A stretch of DNA of 50,250 nucleotides. Origin: an uncultured Bacteroidales bacterium (GTDB taxonomy: Bacteria; Bacteroidota; Bacteroidia; Bacteroidales; UBA932). This document shows positions 43,382 to 50,250 of this stretch, piece after piece; position 1 is the stretch's first letter, and each line of letters opens with the position of its first letter. Below the pieces are notes generated by a model that had not been told where the DNA came from, made no database searches, and worked only from the letters and a program-made list of their open reading frames with translations. Where the stretch lies: contig CAJGBW010000004.1 in NCBI GenBank assembly GCA_904501835.1, positions 1 to 50,250 of the forward strand, in the 5' to 3' direction. The position numbers and the translations under genes were made by a program.

Positions 43382-45112
43382 ATGAAAAGAATTCTTCTTC
43401 TTTCTTTCCTTTTTGTGTCTTTGACTCTGTCTGCCTGGGAGCGCACCCCCTTGTGGCCGGATGGGAAAATGCCTAATAAGCAAGACCATCAGATTGCAGA
43501 AATGACCAATGTGTCCAGGCTCAAGGATTTCAACCCTGATGCCTTCCGCGTGCCCTATTTGGAGTGGTTTGAAGCCCCTTCACCCGAGAAGAAGAATGGC
43601 GCTTGTATCATTTTGATTTCAGGGGGTAGTTATATGGACTGCTGCGATGTCAAACTCATTGAGTCCTGGCACCGCGACTTGACCGCTCTGGGCTTTCAAT
43701 GTGTGAATTTTGTCTATCGCACCCCTCGCCCGAAAAATCTCCCCATTTACTTGACTGCCTGGCAGGATGGGCAGCGTGCCGTGCGTATGGTTCGCAGTGA
43801 GGCGGCTCGTCGCGGTTATGATCCTGAAAAAATCGGTGTTTTCTCTATGTCTGCGGGCTCTCATTTGGCTCTGATGTTGGGAACCTCTTCCCAAACTCCT
43901 GCTTATGATCCGATTGATGCCTTGGATGCCACGCCTTGTCATATCAATTGGGCGGTCGTGCACGCGCCGGCTTACGTAACCACCGATGGAGAGAAAGGTA
44001 CAGCTGCTACCCGAGGTGGTTATGGCGTGGATGTGACATTGAGCAAAGTATTCCGTTTTGATGAGAAGACCTGCCCTATGAGTCTCCACCATGGCGGTAC
44101 GGACCCTTATTCTCCCAATGGTTCTACTTTGATTTATAGGGAGTTACGCAAATTGGGCATTCCGGCCGAACTCCATCTTTATCCGAACAAGGCACACGGA
44201 GCTTTCGGTTTTGAAAGAGGGGTTGAATTTATGCGTCAAATGGGCTTCATGGGGACTTTGGAAAAAGAAGTGCCTATTTTGAATCGTTTTCCCAACGATG
44301 ATGACAGAGGAAAATATATTAAAATGGATGTGTGGCCCTCGGCTCAAAAGACGCCCGATTTTCAAGCGCATCAATGTACGCCTTATATCGAGTGGCATTT
44401 CCCGAAAGAGTTGAAAAGTAAGGCTATTCAAATTGTGTATTCTGGCGGTGGATATGATACCAATGACCCGGATGGCGCTTCTCCGACCTCTGTGCGTCGT
44501 TTCTTGAATAGCAAGGGTGTAACCGTCGTAACTATGAAATATCGCACTCCCCGTCCGCAGGGCTTGGCTAAACATACCAATGCTTGGCAGGATTTGCAGC
44601 GTGCGATCCGTCTGGTGCGTTCTTTGGCGCCTGAGTATGGCTTGGATTCGGAGCGTATTGGTATTATGGGTTCTTCAGCCGGCGGGCATTTGACTTTGAT
44701 GGGGGTAACTTCTTCTTGTCATCCTGCTTATTACAGGGTGGATAAAACCATTGATAAATTGCCCTGTCATGTCGCTTGGGGAGTGGCTGTGTATCCGGCT
44801 TATGTGTTGAAGGATGGAGATAATGGACACAATCATCACGGAGGTAACCTGGACGAGGATGTGATTGTGGATGATTTTAGTTTCGATTTGAAGACAGCGC
44901 CGACTTTGTTCCTGCATGGAGATGCAGATCCGTATGCGTCAATGGGTTCGGTGAAAGTCTGGGAGAAGATGCGCGCAATGGGGGTACAATCCGAATTGCA
45001 CACCTACGCAACCCGTGTACATGGTTTTCATAAAAGCGGTGCTCCGGGTACCGGAAGTTATACCTGGATGGAGCGTCTGGAGGAGTTTCTTGCACCCTTT
45101 TTGAAAGACTAA
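43382..45112 (+). CDS. Tandem alpha/beta-hydrolase (two esterase domains in one protein)
   Basis: The product is 576 residues with an N-terminal signal (MKRILLLSFLFVSLTLSAWE). It contains two similar alpha/beta-hydrolase domains of the BD-FAE/acetyl-esterase type. Domain 1 (about residues 55-295) has CIILISGGSYMDCCD, nucleophile S-M-S-A-G, HGGTDPYSP and NKAHGAFGF. Domain 2 (about 320-575) has IVYSGGGYDTNDPD, G-S-S-A-G-G-H, HGDADPYASM and RVHGFHKSG. The first domain lacks the first Gly of GxSxG. It probably removes acyl groups from carbohydrates. The gene ends overlapping the convergent next gene by 4 bp. Confidence 0.8.
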   Translation: MKRILLLSFLFVSLTLSAWERTPLWPDGKMPNKQDHQIAEMTNVSRLKDFNPDAFRVPYLEWFEAPSPEKKNGACIILISGGSYMDCCDVKLIESWHRDLTALGFQCVNFVYRTPRPKNLPIYLTAWQDGQRAVRMVRSEAARRGYDPEKIGVFSMSAGSHLALMLGTSSQTPAYDPIDALDATPCHINWAVVHAPAYVTTDGEKGTAATRGGYGVDVTLSKVFRFDEKTCPMSLHHGGTDPYSPNGSTLIYRELRKLGIPAELHLYPNKAHGAFGFERGVEFMRQMGFMGTLEKEVPILNRFPNDDDRGKYIKMDVWPSAQKTPDFQAHQCTPYIEWHFPKELKSKAIQIVYSGGGYDTNDPDGASPTSVRRFLNSKGVTVVTMKYRTPRPQGLAKHTNAWQDLQRAIRLVRSLAPEYGLDSERIGIMGSSAGGHLTLMGVTSSCHPAYYRVDKTIDKLPCHVAWGVAVYPAYVLKDGDNGHNHHGGNLDEDVIVDDFSFDLKTAPTLFLHGDADPYASMGSVKVWEKMRAMGVQSELHTYATRVHGFHKSGAPGTGSYTWMERLEEFLAPFLKD

Positions 45113-46116
45113 TCCCTTGAAATTTTTAATATGATGGGCAGATGATCGCTAACTCCGCCCAGATAACGAGGACCGGAATAAGTACGCAGGGGTTTTTCTC
45201 CTGCGTACTTTTTATCGGGGCATAGCAGAAAAGGGGCATAAACGATAGCAGATTCGCAGTGGTGATATAGGTCGGGGCTGACCCAAAATAAATCAATCAG
45301 TTCCCATTTTCCTCTAAATTTGATGCTCCCTGTTTCTTGTCCGCCTTGGGGTGCCACCCAGCGCATAATATCTTCCAGCAAGCGGAATGCGGCGCCGTTT
45401 GCCGTGTCGTTAAAGTCCCCGACGGCGACTGTATTATTTCCCGTACGCAAACATTCCTTTCGCAGATAAGTCATGACGCACTCTCTTTTGTGACGCGATT
45501 TCTTTTCGCCCCCGAGTTTGGACGGGTGGTGATTGACAATCAGCGTCAAAGAGTCTCCGTCTGGGAGACAGAAGCGGCAGGAGAGTATATCCCGCGTTCT
45601 AAATTCTTCTATGCCTATCAAGCGTACTTGGGGCTGTCGGGGGAAGCGTCGGGTGTTGTAGAGCAGGGCGACGTCTATGCCTCTGGCGTCAGGAGAATCG
45701 AAATGAACGAAAGAATAACCCTGTTTCCGCAGTACGGGAGAGTGAACAATGGCTTTTACGACGGCTCGGTTTTCTACCTCCGCCAAGGCGACAAAGTCAG
45801 GTTTTTGTCCCTGTTCCTGCTCAATCCATAATAGTGTCTTGCCGATGGCGTTGCATTTGTTATAGAAGCGTTTGGCGCTCCAACGCTTTTCCCCTTCCGG
45901 CGACCATTCTTTACCGCCATTTTCCGCCTTGTGGTCAAAACAATTTTCTATATTCCAGAACACAATCATTAAATCTTCGTCATCCTGGGCGTATATGGGG
46001 CCGGGAAGCCCGAGAAATAGCAGAAAAATACAGGCGACAATCCGCGTGGACAAGCAAGTCGCTTGGCGCTTGCAGAATGCCGAGGCGAGGGAAAGCAGGG
46101 GCGAACAAATCATCAT
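45109..46116 (-). CDS. Endonuclease/exonuclease/phosphatase family protein, exported
   Basis: From ATG 46116 the product is 335 residues. The N-terminal region is hydrophobic (about residues 1-45) and could act as a signal. The EEP fold carries FWNIENCFDHKAENGGKEW (first metal-site Asn/Glu), ALAEVENRAVV, NHHPSKLGGEK, VAVGDFNDTANGAA and VSDHLPIILKI (last Asp-His), the full set of family catalytic residues. Its substrate could be DNA, phosphoesters or lipids. It is convergent with the hydrolase gene. A longer start at 46152 is possible. Confidence 0.8.
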   Translation of the reverse strand: MMICSPLLSLASAFCKRQATCLSTRIVACIFLLFLGLPGPIYAQDDEDLMIVFWNIENCFDHKAENGGKEWSPEGEKRWSAKRFYNKCNAIGKTLLWIEQEQGQKPDFVALAEVENRAVVKAIVHSPVLRKQGYSFVHFDSPDARGIDVALLYNTRRFPRQPQVRLIGIEEFRTRDILSCRFCLPDGDSLTLIVNHHPSKLGGEKKSRHKRECVMTYLRKECLRTGNNTVAVGDFNDTANGAAFRLLEDIMRWVAPQGGQETGSIKFRGKWELIDLFWVSPDLYHHCESAIVYAPFLLCPDKKYAGEKPLRTYSGPRYLGGVSDHLPIILKISRD

Positions 46117-46212
46117 AAAGGCGAAAATAGTGATTTTGTTTGTTTTGCCCAAGCTAATAATTCTACTGCAAGGGAATTTTTGCGTATCTTTGTGGAATTA
46201 AAAGAAAAAATT

Positions 46213-47313
46213 ATGTCTCTTAAATGCGGAATCGTAGGACTTCCGAATGTCGGAAAATCCACTCTCTTTAATTGTGTAAGTTCAGGAAAGGCGCAAAGTG
46301 CAAACTTCCCCTTTTGTACCATTGAGCCCAACATCGGTTCGACCATTGTGCCGGATGACCGTCTGCAGGTGCTGGCAGATATCTGCAAGCCCGAACGCGT
46401 AATTCCCGCGACGGTGGAAATTGTGGACATTGCCGGCTTGGTGAAAGGTGCGAGCAAAGGCGAAGGTTTGGGCAATCAGTTTTTGGCGAACATTCGTGAG
46501 ACCGATGCGATTTTGCACGTGCTTCGCTGTTTTGAAGATCCGAACATTGTTCATGTGGATGGCAGTGTGGACCCGGTTCGCGACAAGGAAGTCATAGATA
46601 TGGAACTTCAGCTCAAGGATTTGGAGACGGTGGAAAATCGTTTGCCCAAGGTGCAGAAACAGGCGCAGGGCGGCGACAAGGCAGCCAAGAAACTATATGA
46701 TTTGTTGCAGCGCTATAAGGCGGCGTTATTGGAAGGACAGAATGCTCGTAGCGTATCTTTGGAGAATGCAGAGGAAGAGCAGATGGCGCACGACTTGTTC
46801 TTGCTGACCAACAAACCCGTACTGTATGTCTGCAATGTGGATGAGGGGTCAGCCAAAGAGGGAAATGCCTATGTAGAGGCAGTCAGAGAAGCTGTCAAAG
46901 ATGAAAATGCGCAGATTTTGGTGATTGCGGCCAAAATTGAATCCGATATTGCCGAGCTGGAGTCATACGAAGAGCGTCAGATGTTCTTGGAGGATATCGG
47001 TTTGGAGAAATCCGGTGTCGAGCGTTTGATTCAAAGTGCCTATGCGCTGTTGGGTTTGCGCACATATTTTACAGCAGGAGCAGATGAGTGTCGCGCCTGG
47101 ACTATTCACGTGGGCGACAAGGCTCCTCGTGCTGCCGGTGTGATTCATACGGATTTTGAGAAAGGTTTTATCCGCGCAGAGGTGATTAAATACGATGATT
47201 TTGTGCAACTCAAATCCGAATCGGCTTGCCGCGCTGCCGGAAAGTTGGGCGTAGAGGGCAAAGAGTATGTCGTGCAGGACGGCGATATCATGCATTTCTT
47301 GTTTAACGTGTAG
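46213..47313 (+). CDS. ychF: Ribosome-binding ATPase YchF
   Basis: From ATG 46213 the product is 366 residues, the normal family length. The G1 is GLPNVGKSTLFNCVSS, G3 is DIAGLVKGASKGEGLG, and the C-terminal TGS-like domain begins ADECRAWTIHVGDKAPR and ends VQDGDIMHFLFNV. It binds ribosomes and uses ATP rather than GTP. A longer frame beginning at 46063 would overlap the divergent gene and is not credible. TATCTTTG at 46185-46192 could be its -7 box, but no -33 partner is clear. Confidence 0.96.
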   Translation: MSLKCGIVGLPNVGKSTLFNCVSSGKAQSANFPFCTIEPNIGSTIVPDDRLQVLADICKPERVIPATVEIVDIAGLVKGASKGEGLGNQFLANIRETDAILHVLRCFEDPNIVHVDGSVDPVRDKEVIDMELQLKDLETVENRLPKVQKQAQGGDKAAKKLYDLLQRYKAALLEGQNARSVSLENAEEEQMAHDLFLLTNKPVLYVCNVDEGSAKEGNAYVEAVREAVKDENAQILVIAAKIESDIAELESYEERQMFLEDIGLEKSGVERLIQSAYALLGLRTYFTAGADECRAWTIHVGDKAPRAAGVIHTDFEKGFIRAEVIKYDDFVQLKSESACRAAGKLGVEGKEYVVQDGDIMHFLFNV

Positions 47314-47336
47314 CTCCCTCTTAATTCTGATTTTTC

Positions 47337-47987
47337 ATGTCTTTGTTAAAATCTGCCGTTGTCTGCTGTGCAACGTGTAAAAAACAGCAGGAAATACCTA
47401 TTTATAAAAGCATTAACACGGCAACAGATCCCGGATTGGTTGCGAAAGTGATGGATGGCTCTTTATTTTTATGGGAGTGTCCTCATTGCCACGCCAAGAG
47501 TTTGGCGAAATATGAGTGTCTCTATCACAATCCTGACCAGCGCTTCATGGTCTGGCTTCTCCCGCTTGAGATGAGTTCAGAGGCAGAGCAGGCGTCGATT
47601 GCCATGCACGCCAAAGCTTTGGGGGCTTACACTTTGCGTAAATGTACCGAGGTGGGCGAATTGGTGGAGAAAGTTCACGTTTTGGAGGCGGGGCTGGATG
47701 ACGTGGCGATTGAGCTTTGTAAATTCATTATTCTTCAAGAGCTTCAGCAGAAGGCCGCTTCGGAAGAAGAGAAAGCGGAAATCATATCGACTCCCATCCA
47801 TTTTTACAGAAAAGAAGAGGACAAACTTGTGTTTGCAATTCAGCTCAACAAGCAGATGAATGAGTTGGCCGTGGGAAACAATGTCTATGAGGATGCATTG
47901 GGCATCATCAGTCGGAATCCCTCTCTCACCCCCGCTCCCGGCTTCCAGCGCATTGATGCCATTTGGCTCTCCACCGTTCTTCGTTAG
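47337..47987 (+). CDS. CpXC-domain protein
   Basis: The 216-residue protein has two CxxC pairs, CATCKKQQEIPIY and CPHCHAKSL, the latter CP-x-C of the CpXC family; the pair probably binds zinc. The C-terminal half is helical with many charges. Its function is unknown. It lies 23 bp downstream of ychF in the same direction and may be cotranscribed with it and the rhodanese. Confidence 0.75.
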   Translation: MSLLKSAVVCCATCKKQQEIPIYKSINTATDPGLVAKVMDGSLFLWECPHCHAKSLAKYECLYHNPDQRFMVWLLPLEMSSEAEQASIAMHAKALGAYTLRKCTEVGELVEKVHVLEAGLDDVAIELCKFIILQELQQKAASEEEKAEIISTPIHFYRKEEDKLVFAIQLNKQMNELAVGNNVYEDALGIISRNPSLTPAPGFQRIDAIWLSTVLR

Positions 47988-48030
47988 TGGGGAGTTTGAA
48001 AATCAAAGGCTTAAGGATAAGAATAAAGTG

Positions 48031-48420
48031 ATGAAAAGGTTTATTTTTACACTCGTGATGGGATTCTCTTTTTTCGGTCTGTTTGCGCAGGCCAATCGTT
48101 TTAAGACGGTGGACGTAGAGGCGTTCGCGTCTTTCATTGAAGATGTTGACAAGGTGACAATTTTGGATGTACGCACGCCGGCAGAGCATGCCGAGGGGTA
48201 TATTCCGGGCACGCATTATAATATCAATGTCTTGGAGGACGACTATACCCAAATCGCCTTGAAGAAATTGCCCAAAGACAAGCCTGTGGCGCTATATTGC
48301 CGCAGCGGAAATCGTAGCAAGAAAGCCGCCCGCATCCTCGCAGGGAAAGGCTATGACGTGGTGGAACTCGGCAGCGGATTCAAGGGCTGGGTTGCCGCCG
48401 GAAAGAAAATTGCGAAATAG
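48031..48420 (+). CDS. Exported rhodanese-like sulfurtransferase
   Basis: The start is taken at ATG 48031 (129 residues). The protein begins MKRFIFTLVMGFSFFGLFAQ, a signal peptide, then a single rhodanese domain with VTILDVRTPAEHAEGYIPG and the active-site loop YCRSGNRSKKAARILAGKGY (catalytic Cys). It probably acts in the periplasm on sulfur or redox chemistry. A longer open frame starting at 47860 overlaps the CpXC gene and is rejected. It lies 43 bp after the CpXC gene. Confidence 0.9.
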   Translation: MKRFIFTLVMGFSFFGLFAQANRFKTVDVEAFASFIEDVDKVTILDVRTPAEHAEGYIPGTHYNINVLEDDYTQIALKKLPKDKPVALYCRSGNRSKKAARILAGKGYDVVELGSGFKGWVAAGKKIAK

Positions 48421-48465
48421 AAAATAAGTGCGAGATACCCGAGACAGTTACCCTCCCCCATTTAC

Positions 48466-48497
48466 TTTGATGTTATGGAATTTTTTGTATACCTTTG
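48466..48497 (+). promoter_or_regulatory. Promoter of the Big_2 lipoprotein leader
   Basis: TTTG at 48466-48469 and TACCTTTG at 48490-48497 are separated by 20 bases. Transcription would begin near 48503, leaving a leader of about 210 bases before the start codon at 48712. Confidence 0.6.
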
Positions 48498-48640
48498 ATG
48501 TTCAAAGTGATATACGGATGATGCTTCGTGGAAATACGGCCTCACCCCAAAATCTGAACAGGGGGGTATTTTGTTGATTATCAGCGAAATAGCACTTGCG
48601 CTGTCGAATAATCCATTAGAAATAGAATACACGCTTAGTG

Positions 48641-48662
48641 GCTCGTTACTGGGGTAACGGGC
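48641..48662 (+). promoter_or_regulatory. Leader hairpin before the Big_2 lipoprotein
   Basis: GCTCGTTAC (48641-48649) and GTAACGGGC (48654-48662) form a 9-bp stem with one U-G pair and a TGGG loop, followed by TTTTGTCGTATTG. It sits 49 bases before the start codon. It looks like an attenuator or a structured leader element, but the T run is short, so a regulatory hairpin is as likely as a terminator. Confidence 0.5.
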
Positions 48663-48711
48663 TTTTGTCGTATTGTCTCGTGTGAAAGTTTAACTAAAAA
48701 ACATTTATATT

Positions 48712-50250
48712 ATGAAAAAACATCTTCTATCAGCATTAGCAGCTATCGTACTCTGCTTTGTTGCTTGTAATAAGGAAGCGGACGAACCAACGCCTACTCC
48801 GTCAGAACCGGTCGCTGTTACAGGTGTGTCGTTGAACAAGACAATGGTTGCACTTGAGATTGGCGAGAGCGTGACTGTTGAGGCAACTGTAACTCCAGAA
48901 ACAGCAGTCAACAAAGAAGTGAAGTGGAGTATTGCTAATACCGCTATTGCCACCGTATCCAATGGTGTAGTTACCGGCGTAGCCGCAGGTGAAACAGAAC
49001 TCACTGTAACAACTGCTGATGGTGGACACACTACAACTATTCCTGTAAAGGTTGTAACCGAGAAGGTGCCGGTAGTGAATGTTCTCATGGATTATCCTTC
49101 TCAAATCCTAGAAGGAGAAGAGGGCTTTATCTCCGTATTGGTTATGCCTCTCAACGCGACAAACCGAAATGTTACTATCACTTTAAGCGACCCAGAAGTC
49201 TTATCTATCAAATACAAAGGACCCAATACAGATGTACCTCAGGCAGACGATTATACTATTAAAGGCTTGAAGCCTGGCACTTGCACGATTAAAGCGGTAA
49301 GCGACGAAGGTGGCTTCGAACGCGAATGTACTATTACAGTACGTCCTATTATTAAGGTTTCATCTATCACCATTGGCGCCCAAGCCACCAAAATCGGTAT
49401 TGGTGAAGTAACTTATCTCAATGCAAATCTCCAACCCGAACGCCCCGATGAAGATGGCATTGAGTGGAGTAGTAGCAATCCCGGCATTGCCACAGTAGAG
49501 GATTCGGCAGTCAAACACGGCGCCAAAGTTACAGGTGTTGCTGCCGGTAAAGCAACCATCACTGCAACAGCAAAAGATGGTAGCGGAGTAAAGGGCTCAA
49601 TCGAGATTGAAGTTGTGACCGTTCCTACATCTATCACCTTTGACGGCAAAACGGATATAGATATTCATACTTGGTGGGGCAAGAAGGTTGATTTGAAGGC
49701 AAAAGTTACCCCAGATGGAGCATCGTTAAAAACACTTACTTGGCAGTGGCTTGACCCAAATTCTTCTTCAAACCCCGATGGCGTGAAATATAATGTAACA
49801 GATGATAAGGCGACATTGACCTACACTTGGCCAAGCCAAACATCGAAACTCCGCGGCGTTGATGTTCGAGCCTTTTATGGCAATGGAATGACGGTATATG
49901 CGAGGGCAAATGTCTATTTCCAAACTTTTGCGTGGTTACTTAAATACTCTGAAGATGCTATAAACTACGATGGTCTATACCCATTTAGTGAAGATTTTAA
50001 TTACAAGTGGAATTGGGAAAACAAAGGATCGAATAAGTTGGCATTTATTGCATATTATCGTTCTGATGGAAGTGAAAATGCAATGCCTCAATACTACAAA
50101 GAGTATTATATCCCTACATCGGAATATACTCTTACTTCGAGCGACCCAAGCAAGGTTAAGGTTACAAAGAGTGCAGACGGCGAATCGTGGGAGATTGAGC
50201 GTCTGAACACTACCGACCTTGTGGCGGTAACGCTGACCTACAAGTGTGGC
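48712..50250 (+). CDS. Surface lipoprotein with bacterial Ig-like (Big_2) domains, 3'-truncated
   Basis: The frame opens at ATG 48712 and remains open to the end of the window (513 codons), so it continues beyond. It starts MKKHLLSALAAIVLCFVACN, a lipoprotein signal with lipobox FVAC. Ig-like domains of the Big_2 type follow, with the repeated pattern ALEIGESVTVEATVTPE...VKWSIANTAIATVSNGVVTGVAAGE (about residues 30-120) and GIEWSSSNPGIATVED...VTGVAAGKATITATA (about 235-295). Such domains are typical of surface adhesins and SusE/F-like proteins. The last visible part (about 310-513) is not assigned. It has a long upstream leader. Confidence 0.8.
   Translation, partial: MKKHLLSALAAIVLCFVACNKEADEPTPTPSEPVAVTGVSLNKTMVALEIGESVTVEATVTPETAVNKEVKWSIANTAIATVSNGVVTGVAAGETELTVTTADGGHTTTIPVKVVTEKVPVVNVLMDYPSQILEGEEGFISVLVMPLNATNRNVTITLSDPEVLSIKYKGPNTDVPQADDYTIKGLKPGTCTIKAVSDEGGFERECTITVRPIIKVSSITIGAQATKIGIGEVTYLNANLQPERPDEDGIEWSSSNPGIATVEDSAVKHGAKVTGVAAGKATITATAKDGSGVKGSIEIEVVTVPTSITFDGKTDIDIHTWWGKKVDLKAKVTPDGASLKTLTWQWLDPNSSSNPDGVKYNVTDDKATLTYTWPSQTSKLRGVDVRAFYGNGMTVYARANVYFQTFAWLLKYSEDAINYDGLYPFSEDFNYKWNWENKGSNKLAFIAYYRSDGSENAMPQYYKEYYIPTSEYTLTSSDPSKVKVTKSADGESWEIERLNTTDLVAVTLTYKCG

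Noticed and set aside
46063..46212. Longer start for ychF.
   Set aside because: The added residues have no similarity to the family and overlap the divergent EEP gene; ATG 46213 gives the normal length.
47860..48030. Longer frame upstream of the rhodanese.
   Set aside because: It overlaps the CpXC gene in another frame; the signal peptide starts exactly at ATG 48031.

Overview
The window looks like a chromosomal segment of a Bacteroidales bacterium (phylum Bacteroidota). The evidence is a frdAB pair of the Bacteroides type, MnmG/YbeY/RuvAB/Mfd/HflX of Bacteroidota style, a Bacteroidota-type TonB, an LptC lipoprotein, a GH127 arabinofuranosidase, and several promoters with the phylum's TTTG-N19-TAnnTTTG pattern. 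Most genes lack a Shine-Dalgarno sequence. Species cannot be told from the sequence alone.

Layout. (1) 1-3370, plus strand: five tightly packed genes, namely a 5'-truncated TerB-like protein, a 55-residue cationic protein, two lipoproteins and an exported protein with six 20-residue repeats. (2) 3371-5321: a graveyard of gene fragments with one intact gene, an Abi-like HEPN protein. It contains a winged-helix tail of an AlbA_2-type protein, a duplicated 3' tail of the repeat protein, and two halves of a DUF1016 (YhcG-like) nuclease gene in permuted order, each joined at the same 25-bp palindromic core. (3) 5322-10976, minus strand: an AlbA_2/ATPase regulator, YifB (Mg-chelatase-like) and a GH127 lipoprotein. 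(4) 11060-21804, minus strand: a 22-gene spc-alpha ribosomal operon from rplP to rplQ, with its own promoter and terminator. The S10-operon genes normally upstream (rpsJ to rpsC) are absent, and rpsD carries an apparent one-base frameshift. (5) 21960-33425: an exported CarboxypepD-like protein, LMW phosphatase and YccF, ruvA, mnmG/ybeY with two parS-like sites, tonB, hflX, frdAB (no frdC beside them) and ruvB. (6) 33688-43369, plus strand: mfd, an outer-membrane beta-barrel protein, a TPR protein, lptC, a PpiD/SurA-like chaperone and a nucleotide-sugar epimerase. (7) 43382-50250: a tandem double alpha/beta hydrolase, an EEP-family nuclease/phosphatase, ychF, a CpXC protein, a rhodanese and a 3'-truncated Big_2 lipoprotein behind a long structured leader.

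How the genes work together. The core supplies translation (spc-alpha operon, MnmG, YbeY, HflX, YchF), DNA repair (RuvA, RuvB, Mfd) and anaerobic respiration (FrdAB). A set of envelope genes (omp, TPR, LptC, PpiD-like) lies in series after mfd. Accessory functions, mostly surface lipoproteins, polysaccharide-active enzymes and defence remnants, sit at both ends. The best candidates for something new are the palindrome-joined DUF1016/Abi locus, the TerB/cationic peptide/repeat-protein cluster, the parS site inside an MnmG insertion, and the split ribosomal operon.
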